Below the pieces are notes generated by a model, which saw nothing but the letters and a program-made list of their open reading frames with translations, made no database searches and was not told where the DNA came from. This document shows positions 44,130 through 52,930 of a DNA stretch of 64,000 nucleotides, piece by piece. Positions within the stretch are counted from its first letter, which is position 1. Every line of letters begins with the position of its first letter. Origin of the DNA: Anaerolineales bacterium (GTDB taxonomy: Bacteria > Chloroflexota > Anaerolineae > Anaerolineales > UBA11579); contig JAHCIJ010000002.1 of the NCBI GenBank assembly GCA_026129255.1, positions 61,799 to 125,798 on the forward strand, given 5' to 3'. Both the position numbers and the translations under genes were made by a program.

Positions 44130-45434
44130 ATGCGAACAGTTGATGTGATCATTAAGAAGCGCGATGGGCTGGAGCTGACCACAGAGGAGATCCAATTCTT
44201 TGTACGCGGCTTCACAGATGGCAGCGTGACCGACTACCAGGCTTCGGCCTGGGCCATGGCCGTATTGCTCAACGGCATGAGCGACCGTGAAACCACCGAC
44301 CTTACCCTGGCCATGGCCAATTCTGGCGACGTGCTCGACCTGAGCGGCGTGGTGGACATTGCCCTCGACAAGCACTCCACCGGCGGCGTGGGCGACAAGA
44401 CCACCCTGGTGGTGGAGCCGGTCGTCTCCGCCTGTGGCTTGCGCGTGGGCAAGATGTCCGGCCGTGGGCTCGGTTTCAGTGGCGGCACGCTGGATAAGAT
44501 GGAATCCATCCCCGGCTTCCGCACCGATCTGACCCAGAAAGAATTCCTCAGCCAGCTCAAGAAGCTCGGCCTGGTGCTCACCGGCCAGACCGGCGACCTG
44601 GCGCCCGCTGATGGCAAGATGTACGCCCTGCGCGATGTCACCGGCACGGTCGACTCGCTGTCCCTGATCGCTTCTTCGATCATGAGCAAGAAGATCGCCG
44701 GCGGCGCCCAGCGCATGGTACTGGATGTCAAAGTCGGCGTGGGCGCCTTCATGAAGACGCTGCCGCAAGCTAAAGACCTGGCGCGCATCATGGTGAGCAT
44801 CGGCAGGTTAGCCAAGCGCAAAGTAGTGTGCCTGCTTTCCGATATGAACCAACCATTGGGTCATGCCGTCGGCAACGCCCTCGAGGTCAAAGAAGCCATT
44901 GAGACTTTGCGCGGCGGTGGCCCCAAAGATTTCCGCGAGCACTGCCTGCAAGTGGCCAGCCACCTCATCGTGCTCGGTGAGGGCGCCAACAGCCTGGCCG
45001 CGGCCCGCAAGTTGGCCGAAGCCAGCTTGCAAGACGGCACCGCGCTGGCGCGCTTCCGTGAGTTGGTGGCGGCCCAGGGCGGCGATGTTAGCTATGTGGA
45101 TGATCCCAACAAACTGCCCAAGGCGCCCTTCGTGGAAACGGTGAAGGCGCCCAAGAGCGGCTACCTGAAATGGATCGATGCCAAGATCGTGGGCGAGACC
45201 TCGGTGGAAATGGGCGCCGGCCGCGCCAAGAAGGGCGATAGCATCGACCCCGCCGTGGGTATTGTGGTGCTGCACAAAGTGGGTGACCGCGTGGCCAAGG
45301 GCGATGCGCTGTTCGAGCTGCATGCCAACTCCAAAAAATCACTCGAAGCAGCACGGGCGCGTGTGCTCAGCGCACACCAATGGTCTGCCAAAAAGGTGAA
45401 GCCGTTGCCGCACTCGTATGGGGTAGTGAAGTAG
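44130..45434 (+). CDS. Pyrimidine-nucleoside (thymidine) phosphorylase
   Basis: 434-residue enzyme that cleaves thymidine, deoxyuridine or uridine with phosphate to give the base and (deoxy)ribose 1-phosphate. Hallmarks: DKHSTGGVGDKTTL (phosphate site), MSGRGLGFSGGTLDKMESIPGF (signature), SSIMSKKIAGGAQRMVLDVKVG. Length is between DeoA and Pdp, so thymidine-only or broad pyrimidine specificity is open. It ends at a strong terminator. With upp (33693) it suggests active pyrimidine salvage. Confidence 0.94.
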   Translation: MRTVDVIIKKRDGLELTTEEIQFFVRGFTDGSVTDYQASAWAMAVLLNGMSDRETTDLTLAMANSGDVLDLSGVVDIALDKHSTGGVGDKTTLVVEPVVSACGLRVGKMSGRGLGFSGGTLDKMESIPGFRTDLTQKEFLSQLKKLGLVLTGQTGDLAPADGKMYALRDVTGTVDSLSLIASSIMSKKIAGGAQRMVLDVKVGVGAFMKTLPQAKDLARIMVSIGRLAKRKVVCLLSDMNQPLGHAVGNALEVKEAIETLRGGGPKDFREHCLQVASHLIVLGEGANSLAAARKLAEASLQDGTALARFRELVAAQGGDVSYVDDPNKLPKAPFVETVKAPKSGYLKWIDAKIVGETSVEMGAGRAKKGDSIDPAVGIVVLHKVGDRVAKGDALFELHANSKKSLEAARARVLSAHQWSAKKVKPLPHSYGVVK

Positions 45435-45536
45435 ATTAGCTGTCAGCGTTCAGCAGTCAGCTTTTAGCTGTAAGCAAAAAAGCAGTAGGTGTCGTTGCTG
45501 TAGCTAACAGTAAGCTCTGAAATAGGGTCCTGAATT

Positions 45537-45570
45537 AAAAAAAAGCCCTGCGATTCCGCAGGGCTTTTTT
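45537..45570. terminator. Bidirectional terminator between nucleoside phosphorylase and DegV
   Basis: GCCCTGCG/CGCAGGGC stem (45545-45552 with 45557-45564), ATTC loop, eight As before and six Ts after. It serves both convergent genes. The flanks (45437-45480, 45580-45612) hold CAGC/GCTG-rich self-complementary repeat remnants. Confidence 0.93.
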
Positions 45571-45609
45571 GCTTTTTGCTTTCAGCTGATTGCTGACCGC
45601 TGATTGCTG

Positions 45610-46467
45610 TTAGCCTTCGTATCCCGCCATAAACGCCACGCCCAGCGTGCCCGGGCCGGTGTGCGTGCCCACAGACGGGCTCACGGCCGAGAGGGCGGTC
45701 ATGCTGGGGTTGAAGCGCGTTTTGGCCTCATCCAGCAGCGCCTTGGCGTCCGCTTCAGCATTGGCGTGCACTACAGCCAAGTGCAGCGGCGTGCGGCCGC
45801 CGATGCGCTCTTCCACCAGCTCCAGCACACGCGCCAGGGCCTTGGCCTTGGTGCGCACACGCTCGCGGGCTTCCAGGGCGCCTTCCTGCACTTCCAGAAT
45901 CGGCTTCAGGTTCAGCGCCGTGCCCAGGAAGCGAGCGCCGCCGCCGATGCGGCCGCCGCGATGCAGGAACTCCAGCGTGTCCACCAGCAGCAGCAGGCCG
46001 GTGTGCTCGCCCGCCTTCTTGGCGATGGCGGCACAGTCCTGCAGCGACTTGCCCGCCTTGGCGGCCTTGGCGGCCTCCAGCAGAGCCCAGCCGGTACCCA
46101 TGGAGGCCGAGTGGCCGTCCATCACTTCGATATTGAGGCCGCTCACTAGATCTTTGGCCTGGTTGGCCGAGGCGATCGTGCCAGACAGCTTGGCGGAGAC
46201 GAACAGGCCGAGGATGTCCGTGTAGCCATCCTTCTGCAGCTTCTCGTACATCTCTTTAAAGGCAGCCGGCGAGGGCTGCGATGTGGTTGGCATGGTCTCG
46301 GCCTTGGCCAGGCGCTCGTAAAACTCACCGGGCTGGATGTCTACGCCATCGCGCAGTTCTTTGCCATCCCAGATCACTACTGTGGGCACAATATTAATGT
46401 TCAGGCCCTCGCTTAGCTCCTTGGGAAGGTAGGTCGTGCTATCGGTAATAATCGCTACTTTGGCCAT
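45610..46467 (-). CDS. DegV family fatty-acid-binding protein
   Basis: 285-residue DegV (FakB-like) protein. Family members bind a fatty acid between two domains and present it to a kinase (FakA) for phosphorylation. It begins AIITDSTTYLPKEL, has TSQPSP after the first domain, MGTGWALLEAAKAAKAG in the middle and LHRGGRIGG, all typical. No FakA-type kinase is in view. The start at 46467 has GAGGAG nine bases upstream; a longer frame to 46512 is unsupported. Convergent with the phosphorylase. Confidence 0.92.
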   Translation of the reverse strand: MAKVAIITDSTTYLPKELSEGLNINIVPTVVIWDGKELRDGVDIQPGEFYERLAKAETMPTTSQPSPAAFKEMYEKLQKDGYTDILGLFVSAKLSGTIASANQAKDLVSGLNIEVMDGHSASMGTGWALLEAAKAAKAGKSLQDCAAIAKKAGEHTGLLLLVDTLEFLHRGGRIGGGARFLGTALNLKPILEVQEGALEARERVRTKAKALARVLELVEERIGGRTPLHLAVVHANAEADAKALLDEAKTRFNPSMTALSAVSPSVGTHTGPGTLGVAFMAGYEG

Positions 46468-46590
46468 ACTGCTCTCTCCTCGAGGATGATTTCCATGTGC
46501 CGGGTCTGGCACCTAGTGGCTAGAAAGGTTAGTGTAGTGGAAAGCTGGAAAGCGGACAAGACCCCAGCCTCTACCCCAGAAAGCCCGCTC

Positions 46591-46619
46591 TTGACCACCC
46601 ACTCCTTAGCGGCTACAAT
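46591..46619 (+). promoter_or_regulatory. Promoter of the rpsP operon
   Basis: TTGACC (-35, 46591-46596), 17-base spacer, TACAAT (-10, 46614-46619): the best sigma-70-type match in the window. It gives a leader of about 80 bases containing a TGTAGT/ACTACA hairpin and a GAGGAG ribosome-binding site. Confidence 0.75.
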
Positions 46620-46705
46620 CACCCGCTGTCTGTAGTGATAAAACTACACATGGGCCAGGCTGAGGCCAGCCCAGCTTAAAGTTCATTTGAGGAGCTTGTT
46701 TTTAG

Positions 46706-47263
46706 ATGGTACGTATCAGATTACGCCGCGTAGGCGGCCATAACCAGGCCAGCTTTCGTATCGTGGCAACCGAGAAGGAAAGCCCGGTCAAGGGCCGCTT
46801 CATTGAAGTGCTAGGGTCTTACAACCCGCGCACCGAACCGGCCACCATCGTGCTGCAGGAAGACCGCATTTATCACTGGATCGGCAATGGCGCCCAGCCC
46901 AGCGAGTCTGCTGAGCAGGTGTTCAAGCAGGCCGGTCTGCTGGCGCGCTACGAGCGTTTCAAAGCTGGCGAGTCCATCGAGACTCTCCTGGCTGAAGCCG
47001 ATGCCGCCGCCAAGATCCGCAATTCGGACCCGCGCACCCGCCGCCCGGCGCCGGTGACCTCCACCCGCAAGAAGGCTGAGCCCGTTGCCGCTGCTCCGGC
47101 AGCAGCAGCCCCGGCTGCAGAAGCTGTTGCCGAGGCCCCGGTTGCCGAGCCCGCTAACGAAGCTGCCGCCCCGGCAGCGGAAGTTGTGGAAGAAGCGCCC
47201 GCCGCTGAAGCCCCACAGGCTGAGGCTCCGGCTGCTGAAGCAGACGCTCCCGCAGCGGAGTAA
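46706..47263 (+). CDS. rpsP: 30S ribosomal protein S16 with long Ala/Glu/Pro tail
   Basis: 185-residue S16. The first 80 or so residues are the normal protein (MVRIRLRRVGGHNQASFRIVATEKES, LGSYNPRTEP, WIGNGAQPSESAEQVFKQAGLL). From about residue 110 a tail rich in Ala, Glu and Pro is added, more than doubling the usual length and strongly acidic after a short basic stretch (RRPAPVTSTRKK). The tail is likely disordered. It is first in an operon with khpA (8 bases downstream) and rimM, from a strong promoter. Confidence 0.96.
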   Translation: MVRIRLRRVGGHNQASFRIVATEKESPVKGRFIEVLGSYNPRTEPATIVLQEDRIYHWIGNGAQPSESAEQVFKQAGLLARYERFKAGESIETLLAEADAAAKIRNSDPRTRRPAPVTSTRKKAEPVAAAPAAAAPAAEAVAEAPVAEPANEAAAPAAEVVEEAPAAEAPQAEAPAAEADAPAAE

Positions 47264-47271
47264 TCTCCGGC

Positions 47272-47508
47272 ATGAAAGAGCTCATCGAGTACATTGCACG
47301 TTCCCTGGTGGATGACCCCACCCAGGTGCATGTACACCCCCGCCGCCGCGGCGAGGGCACTGAGCTCTCGTTGCAGGTAGCCAAAGAAGACATGGGCCGC
47401 GTCATTGGCCGCAATGGCCGTGTGGCCAATGCCATTCGTCTTTTGTTGCAGGTGGCCGCCACGCAAGATGGCAAACATGCCAGCCTGCACATTTCGGAAC
47501 CTGATTGA
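47272..47508 (+). CDS. khpA: KH-domain RNA-binding protein KhpA
   Basis: 78-residue protein, a single KH domain with the GxxG loop in RVIGRNGRVANAIR (VIGRNGR). It usually pairs with KhpB and affects ribosome biogenesis and cell division. It sits between rpsP and rimM, the common arrangement. The stop overlaps the TTG start of rimM (TTGA). Confidence 0.93.
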   Translation: MKELIEYIARSLVDDPTQVHVHPRRRGEGTELSLQVAKEDMGRVIGRNGRVANAIRLLLQVAATQDGKHASLHISEPD

Positions 47509-48110
47509 CCTCACGTAGATACAGAGCCAACACCCGCCGCAAGGCAAATGAAGGCAAGCCCTCTGAGTCAGGCTCGGCAGTTTTCCGCGAGCCTGACTTT
47601 GTGTTGGTGGGCATGGTGCGCCGCCCGCACGGTTTGCGTGGCGAGGTGCAAGTCTCCATCGAAACAGATTTCCCCGAGCGTTTGCAGCCCGGCGTAAAGC
47701 TCTTTCTGGGGGAGGGGCACACCCCGGTCACCATCCGTTCAGCGCGTGCCATCGATAACGGGCTGCTCCTGTCTTTTGAAAATTTCCCCGATCGTGAGTC
47801 GCTTGCGCACATTCGCAATGCCCCGCTGTTCTCGCGCGTCGAAGACAGCCCGCCCTTGCCCCCCGGCCAGTACTATCGCTATCAGTTGATGGGCCTAACC
47901 GTGTCCACGGATACGGGCGAAGAGTTGGGGCTGCTCACCCAGGTGCTGGAAACCGGCGCTAATGATGTATATGTTGTGCGCTCGCCAGTGCATGGCGAGG
48001 TCCTGCTGCCCGCCATTGATGATGTGGTGCTCGAGGTCGATATTGCGGCCAAACGCATGCGCGTGCACCTGTTGCCCGGCCTGCTGCCCGAAGCCAAGGA
48101 TGGGGGATGA
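47505..48110 (+). CDS. rimM: Ribosome maturation factor RimM
   Basis: 201-residue assembly factor for the 30S head, binding S19. A TTG start overlapping the khpA stop (TTGA) is chosen; the alternative ATG at 47613 would remove the VLVGMVRRPHGLRGEVQV strand that opens the domain. The RimM core begins at about residue 32; residues 1-30 are a basic extension of doubtful importance. The PRC-barrel part includes VYVVRSPVHGEVLLPAI and VLEVDI. Third gene of the rpsP operon; trmD and rplS are missing from their usual place. Confidence 0.93.
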   Translation: MTSRRYRANTRRKANEGKPSESGSAVFREPDFVLVGMVRRPHGLRGEVQVSIETDFPERLQPGVKLFLGEGHTPVTIRSARAIDNGLLLSFENFPDRESLAHIRNAPLFSRVEDSPPLPPGQYYRYQLMGLTVSTDTGEELGLLTQVLETGANDVYVVRSPVHGEVLLPAIDDVVLEVDIAAKRMRVHLLPGLLPEAKDGG

Positions 48111-48217
48111 AGGCGGACGGATAAAACCCTCATTCATCCCTTATCCCTCATCCTTTATCCTTATCCTTTCCCCTGTGGTATTCTGTTTGCCGTTTGAGTA
48201 CCCAGGTTGAGTACCCA

Positions 48218-49339
48218 ATGGAAGAAACACCAATGGATGCTGAAAAGCTGAGCCGCATTGCCCTCACCAGCGTAAAGCATGTGGGCGCGGTGCGCTTCCG
48301 TGCTCTGCTGGCGGCCTTTGGCAGCGCCCAGGCCGCCTGGGCCGCCACGCCGGCTCAATGGCAGGCCGCCGGGCTGCCGCCCGCCGCCGCGGCTGGCTTG
48401 GTGCAGGCGCGACAAAGCCTGGAGCTGGACAAGCTCCCCGCCAGCCTGGCCCAGCATGGCGTACGCGCCCTGGTGTGGGAGGATGCCGAGTATCCTCGCC
48501 GCCTGCGTGAACTTGAGCAGGCGCCGCCCGTGCTGTATGTGCGTGGCGACCTGCTGCCTGAGGATGAGTGGGCCATTGCCATCGTCGGCAGCCGCGAGGT
48601 AACCGCCTACGGGCGCCGCGTGGCCGAAGAGCTGGCCGCTTTCCTGGCTCAGCGCGGCATCACCGTGGTGAGCGGGCTGGCACGCGGCGTGGATGCGCTG
48701 GCGCACACTGCTGCCCTGCGTGCCGGCGGCCGCACACTAGCCGTAGTGGCGCACGGGCTGGATCGTATCTACCCGGCCCAGCATCACAACCTGGCGGCGG
48801 AGATGAGCAAGCGCGGCGCAGTGCTCAGCGATTATGCGCTGGGCACGCCGCCGGATGCGGCCAACTTCCCGCCGCGCAACCGCATCATCTCCGGCCTCTC
48901 ACAGGCCGTGGTGGTCATCGAAGCGGGTGAGCGTAGCGGGGCGCTGATCACGGCGGGTTTCGCTGCCGAGCAGGGCCGCGAGGTGTTCGCCGTGCCTGGC
49001 CCGATCTATGCGCCGCAAAGCAAGGGTTGCAATATGCTGATCGAACGCGGGGCACACCCGCTGTTGCAGTTTGAAAGTTTGTTGAAAGTGCTCAACATGG
49101 AGATGATGGACGCCAACAAAGATGCACGCCAGGTCTTGCCTGAAGACGCCACCGAGGCCGCCCTCTACCGCTTGCTGGGGGAGGAGCCGCTGCATCTCAA
49201 TGAGATCGGCGCCCGCGCGGCGTTGCCAATTGCACAAGTTTCCTCTACCCTCACCTTGATGGAACTCAAAGGTTTGGTGCGCCATGTGGGCGGTATGGCC
49301 TATGTGGCCGCTCGCGAACTGGGGGCTACCTATGGCTAA
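48218..49339 (+). CDS. dprA: DNA-processing protein DprA
   Basis: 373-residue DprA/Smf: binds incoming single-stranded DNA during natural transformation and loads RecA. It has a SAM-like N-terminal region, a Rossmann core with IVGSREVTAYGRR, SGLARGVDALAHTAALRAGGRTLAVVAHGLDRIYP, the FPPRNRIISGL motif and ITAGFAAEQGREVFAVPG, and a C-terminal DprA winged helix (about 305-370). Start choice among ATG 48218, ATG 48233 and TTG 48194 is uncertain; a TATTCT box nine bases before the TTG makes a leaderless TTG start possible. It overlaps the next gene by eight bases. Confidence 0.95.
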   Translation: MEETPMDAEKLSRIALTSVKHVGAVRFRALLAAFGSAQAAWAATPAQWQAAGLPPAAAAGLVQARQSLELDKLPASLAQHGVRALVWEDAEYPRRLRELEQAPPVLYVRGDLLPEDEWAIAIVGSREVTAYGRRVAEELAAFLAQRGITVVSGLARGVDALAHTAALRAGGRTLAVVAHGLDRIYPAQHHNLAAEMSKRGAVLSDYALGTPPDAANFPPRNRIISGLSQAVVVIEAGERSGALITAGFAAEQGREVFAVPGPIYAPQSKGCNMLIERGAHPLLQFESLLKVLNMEMMDANKDARQVLPEDATEAALYRLLGEEPLHLNEIGARAALPIAQVSSTLTLMELKGLVRHVGGMAYVAARELGATYG

Positions 49340-50441
49340 GCCTAGCATGCAGCACGCTTACGCCGTCATCATGGCGGGGGGAGGCGGCACGCGTTTGTGG
49401 CCGCTCTCGCGCCAATCGCGGCCCAAGCAGATGCTTACCCTCATCGAGGAGCGCAGCCTGTTCCAGATCGCCGTGCAGCGCTTGCAAGCCCTGCTGCCGC
49501 CCGAGCGCATCCTGGTGGTTACCAGCCAGCAGCAGGCGGATGAGCTCAAGACCCATGCGCCCGAGTTGCCCGCCGAGAACTACATTCTCGAGCCGCAGCC
49601 GCGCGGCACCGCCGCCGCCATCGGGCTCGCTGCCGCGGCCCTCGGCCAGCGTGATCCGCAGGCGGTGATGATCGTGCTCACCGCTGACCATTACATCGGC
49701 AACGAGAGCGGCTTCCACCGTTACCTCGAAGCCGCCGTGGAGCTAGCCCAGGCCGGGCCGCTGGTCACGTTGGGCATTGAGCCCACATTCGCAGCCACCC
49801 AATATGGCTACATCCAGATGGGCGCCAGCCTGGGCGAATTCAGCGGCTACGTCGCCCACCAAGTTAAGCGCTTCAAAGAGAAGCCCAACGTAGAGGAAGC
49901 CGAGGCGATGCTGGCCTCGGGTGACCATGTGTGGAACTCTGGCATGTTCATCTGGACCATTGAGCGCATCCTGCAGGAATTTGCTGAGCAAATGCCTGAC
50001 CTGCACACGACATTGCAAAAAGTGTCTGCGGCTTGGGGCACGCCGCAGTTTGATGAAGTGATCGCCCATGAGTGGCCGCGCATCGCCGCCCAGACCATCG
50101 ACTACGGTGTGATGGAACACGCCACCAACGTGGCCGTGATCCCGGCCAAGGAGCTGGCCTGGAACGATGTCGGCTCGTGGACTTCGTTATTTGATGTGCT
50201 CCCCGCCGACGCCAACGGCAACCTGGCCTTGCATCCTTACCACCATGATCTGGATAGCCATAACTCTCTCATCCACGGCGCCAGCAACACGCCGGAGCGT
50301 CTTATCGTTACTGTTGGGGTGAAAGATCTGGTGGTCGTAGACACGGGAGATGTGCTATTAATTTGCTCCCGTGAGCGCGCCCAGGATGTGCGCCAGGTGA
50401 TCGAAGCGCTGAAAGAAAAAGGGTTACAACGTTACCTGTAA
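49332..50441 (+). CDS. manC: Mannose-1-phosphate guanylyltransferase
   Basis: 369-residue nucleotidyltransferase making GDP-mannose (or GDP-glucose) from GTP and the sugar 1-phosphate. AGGGGTRLWPLSRQSRPKQ (GTP loop), the FKEKP motif and WNSGMFIW are typical. The C-terminal isomerase cupin of type II enzymes is absent, so it is the monofunctional type I form. The start at 49332 overlaps dprA; GDP-mannose may feed the GT2 enzyme at 26236, but this is inference. Confidence 0.92.
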   Translation: MAKPSMQHAYAVIMAGGGGTRLWPLSRQSRPKQMLTLIEERSLFQIAVQRLQALLPPERILVVTSQQQADELKTHAPELPAENYILEPQPRGTAAAIGLAAAALGQRDPQAVMIVLTADHYIGNESGFHRYLEAAVELAQAGPLVTLGIEPTFAATQYGYIQMGASLGEFSGYVAHQVKRFKEKPNVEEAEAMLASGDHVWNSGMFIWTIERILQEFAEQMPDLHTTLQKVSAAWGTPQFDEVIAHEWPRIAAQTIDYGVMEHATNVAVIPAKELAWNDVGSWTSLFDVLPADANGNLALHPYHHDLDSHNSLIHGASNTPERLIVTVGVKDLVVVDTGDVLLICSRERAQDVRQVIEALKEKGLQRYL

Positions 50442-50475
50442 CCATGATGATGATTAAAACTTTAGAGGTGTTTGT

Positions 50476-52809
50476 TTGGAAGCGTATTGCGTAAAGTGCA
50501 AGACCAAGCGAGAGATGGTGAACCCGCAGCCGGAGTACACGGCCAGCGGTGCGCCGGGCACGCGTGGCACCTGCGGTGTGTGCGGCACCACCCTGTTCCG
50601 CATGGGGCGCACCCCGGCCCACGAGGGCATTGCTGCCCCGGTCAAGCCCACCAAGCAGGAGCGCCAGGACGCCAAACGCAAGGGACGTTTGGTGATCGTC
50701 GAGTCGCCCGCCAAAGCCCGCACCGTGGGCCGCTACCTGGGCAACGGCTACCGCGTCGAGGCCTCGGTGGGCCATGTGCGCGATCTGCTGCGTTCGCAGC
50801 TTTCCGTGGACGTAGAGAACAGCTTTGCTCCCAAATACCGCATCCCTAACGAAAAACGCAAAGTAGTCAAGAGTCTCAAAGCGGAAGCCGCCAAGGCCGA
50901 AGAGATCTTTCTGGCCACCGACCCGGACCGCGAAGGGGAGGCGATCGCCTGGCATCTTATCGAAGCAGCCGAGATCGACCCGGCGCGCGCCAAGCGCGTC
51001 GTCTTCCATGAGATCACCAAGCCAGCCATCGAAGAAGCCTTTGGGCAGCCGCGTGACCTCAACATGAACCTGGTAGATGCCCAGCAAACCCGCCGCGTAC
51101 TTGACCGCCTGGTGGGCTACAACCTCAGCCCCATCCTGTGGAGCAAGGTGCGCAACCGCCTCTCGGCTGGCCGCGTGCAGTCTGTAGCCCTGCGCCTCAT
51201 CGTGGAACGCGAGCGTGAGATTGATGCCTTTGTGCCCGTGGAGTATTGGTCGATCGAGGCACAGTTGCAGCCCGAGGGCAGCAAGAACACCTTCGTCGCC
51301 AAGTTGGCTGAGGTGAATGGCAGCGAGCCCGACCTGGGTTCCAAAGAAAAAGTAGACCCGCTGCTGGCGGATATGCAAACCGCCGCCTACAGCATCCGTG
51401 AGATCAAGCGCGGCCAGCGTCGCCGTAAGGCGCCTGCGCCGTTCACCACCAGCACTTTGCAGCAAGAGGCCTCGCGCAAGCTGGGCTACACCGCCAAGCG
51501 CACCATGGCCATCGCCCAGCAGCTCTACGAAGGCATTGACCTGGGCGAGGGCGAGACTACCGGCCTCATCACCTACATGCGTACCGATTCCATGTTTGTG
51601 TCACCCCTGGCGCAGCAAGAGGCCCGCGAATACGTCGCCAGCGTGCACGGCGCCAGCTACCTGCCGGAGCAGGCGCCTGAGTACAAGACGCGCGCCAAGG
51701 GCGCCCAGGAAGCGCACGAGGCTGTGCGCCCCACCTCGGCCATGCGCACCCCGGCTCAGATCAAAGACCAGCTCAGCCGCGACCAATATCGCCTGTACCA
51801 GCTCATCTGGCAGCGCTTCCTCGCCTCGCAGATGGTGCCGGCCGTGTATGACACCATCTCGGTGCGTGTTATCGGCCAGGGTAGCAACGAGTATCTGCTG
51901 CGCGCCTCTGGCTCCATCCTGCAGTTCCCCGGTTACCTGGCTGTATATGAAGAGGCCAAAGACGAGACGGTGAAGGCCGAGGGCGAAGACGATTCGCCCA
52001 TCCCGCCGGACCTGGCCGAAGGCCAGGCGCAAAAGCTCGTAGAGCTTTTGCCAGGGCAGCACTTTACCCAGCCGCCGCCGCGCTTTAGCGATGCCTCATT
52101 GGTCAAGGCGCTGGAGGAATACGGTATTGGCCGTCCGTCTACCTACGCTCCTACGCTCAACACACTGCAACAGCGCGGCTATGTGGTGCGTGAAGACAAG
52201 CGCTTCATCCCCACCGAGACCGGCTTGCTGGTAAATGACCTCATCACCGAGCACTTTCCCGATATTGTGGATTTCAATTTCACGGCGGAGATGGAAGCCA
52301 ATTTGGACAAGATCGCTTCCGGTGACGCCAACTGGATCAAGATCCTGAGCGATTTCTATGAGCCTTTCTCCGAAACTGTGGAGAAGGCCAAGCTGGAGAT
52401 GCCTGAGTCCAAAGCCGGGCCGGAGTACATTGGCCGCGAGTGCCCCACCTGCAACCAGGGCCAACTCATCATCCGCTGGGGGCGCTACGGCAAGTTCATC
52501 GGCTGCGAGCGCTTCCCGGATTGCCGTCATACCGAGCCGTGGCTTGAGAAGATCGGCGTCACCTGCCCGCTGGACGGCGGAGACGTTGTCGAGCGCCGCA
52601 CGCGCAAGGGCCGCATCTTCTTCGGCTGCGCCAATTACCCAGCCTGCGAGTTCACCTCGTGGAAGCGCCCGCTGCCCACGCCATGCCCCAGTTGCGGCGG
52701 CATGTTGGTGATCGCCAACAAGAACTTCGCCCAGTGCCTGGCTTGCGAAACGCAGTTCCCGCTGGATGATGTGCAGAAGGAAGAAGAGCCAGCTGGCGAA
52801 GCTGCTTAA
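50476..52809 (+). CDS. topA: DNA topoisomerase I with N-terminal zinc ribbon (DUF5679)
   Basis: 777-residue type IA topoisomerase relaxing negative supercoils. Residues 1-50 form an extra zinc ribbon (CVKC at 5-8, CGVC about 33-36) of the DUF5679 type, seen mostly alone in other bacteria. The core then starts LVIVESPAKARTVGRYLG (Toprim), with ATDPDREGEAIAWHL, the catalytic Tyr367 in TYMRTDS, and three C-terminal zinc-type fingers (CPTC...CRH, CPLD...C, CPSC...C). A TTG start at 50476 with AGAGGTG upstream is chosen because the conserved N-terminus MEAYCVKC begins there. Confidence 0.95.
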   Translation: MEAYCVKCKTKREMVNPQPEYTASGAPGTRGTCGVCGTTLFRMGRTPAHEGIAAPVKPTKQERQDAKRKGRLVIVESPAKARTVGRYLGNGYRVEASVGHVRDLLRSQLSVDVENSFAPKYRIPNEKRKVVKSLKAEAAKAEEIFLATDPDREGEAIAWHLIEAAEIDPARAKRVVFHEITKPAIEEAFGQPRDLNMNLVDAQQTRRVLDRLVGYNLSPILWSKVRNRLSAGRVQSVALRLIVEREREIDAFVPVEYWSIEAQLQPEGSKNTFVAKLAEVNGSEPDLGSKEKVDPLLADMQTAAYSIREIKRGQRRRKAPAPFTTSTLQQEASRKLGYTAKRTMAIAQQLYEGIDLGEGETTGLITYMRTDSMFVSPLAQQEAREYVASVHGASYLPEQAPEYKTRAKGAQEAHEAVRPTSAMRTPAQIKDQLSRDQYRLYQLIWQRFLASQMVPAVYDTISVRVIGQGSNEYLLRASGSILQFPGYLAVYEEAKDETVKAEGEDDSPIPPDLAEGQAQKLVELLPGQHFTQPPPRFSDASLVKALEEYGIGRPSTYAPTLNTLQQRGYVVREDKRFIPTETGLLVNDLITEHFPDIVDFNFTAEMEANLDKIASGDANWIKILSDFYEPFSETVEKAKLEMPESKAGPEYIGRECPTCNQGQLIIRWGRYGKFIGCERFPDCRHTEPWLEKIGVTCPLDGGDVVERRTRKGRIFFGCANYPACEFTSWKRPLPTPCPSCGGMLVIANKNFAQCLACETQFPLDDVQKEEEPAGEAA

Positions 52810-52826
52810 AGATAGTCAAACCAGTC

Positions 52827-52873
52827 GCTTGGTCAGTTAGTTGTTGACTGGCTGACCAAGCAACTAACTGACT
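52827..52873. repeat. Mutually exclusive hairpins after topA
   Basis: GTCAGTTAGTTG (52832-52843) pairs with CAACTAACTGAC (52861-52872), while GCTTGGTCAG (52827-52836) pairs with CTGACCAAGC (52852-52861); the arms overlap, so only one can form at once. No T tract. Confidence 0.6.
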
Positions 52874-52930
52874 AAGTGATTAAGTAGACAAGTTGCGTAT
52901 TCCCCGCCGCTCCTCTAAAATCCAATCCAA

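Noticed and set aside
46620..46705. Known riboswitch in the rpsP leader
   Set aside because: Only a short hairpin and the ribosome-binding site are seen; nothing matches a riboswitch class I know.
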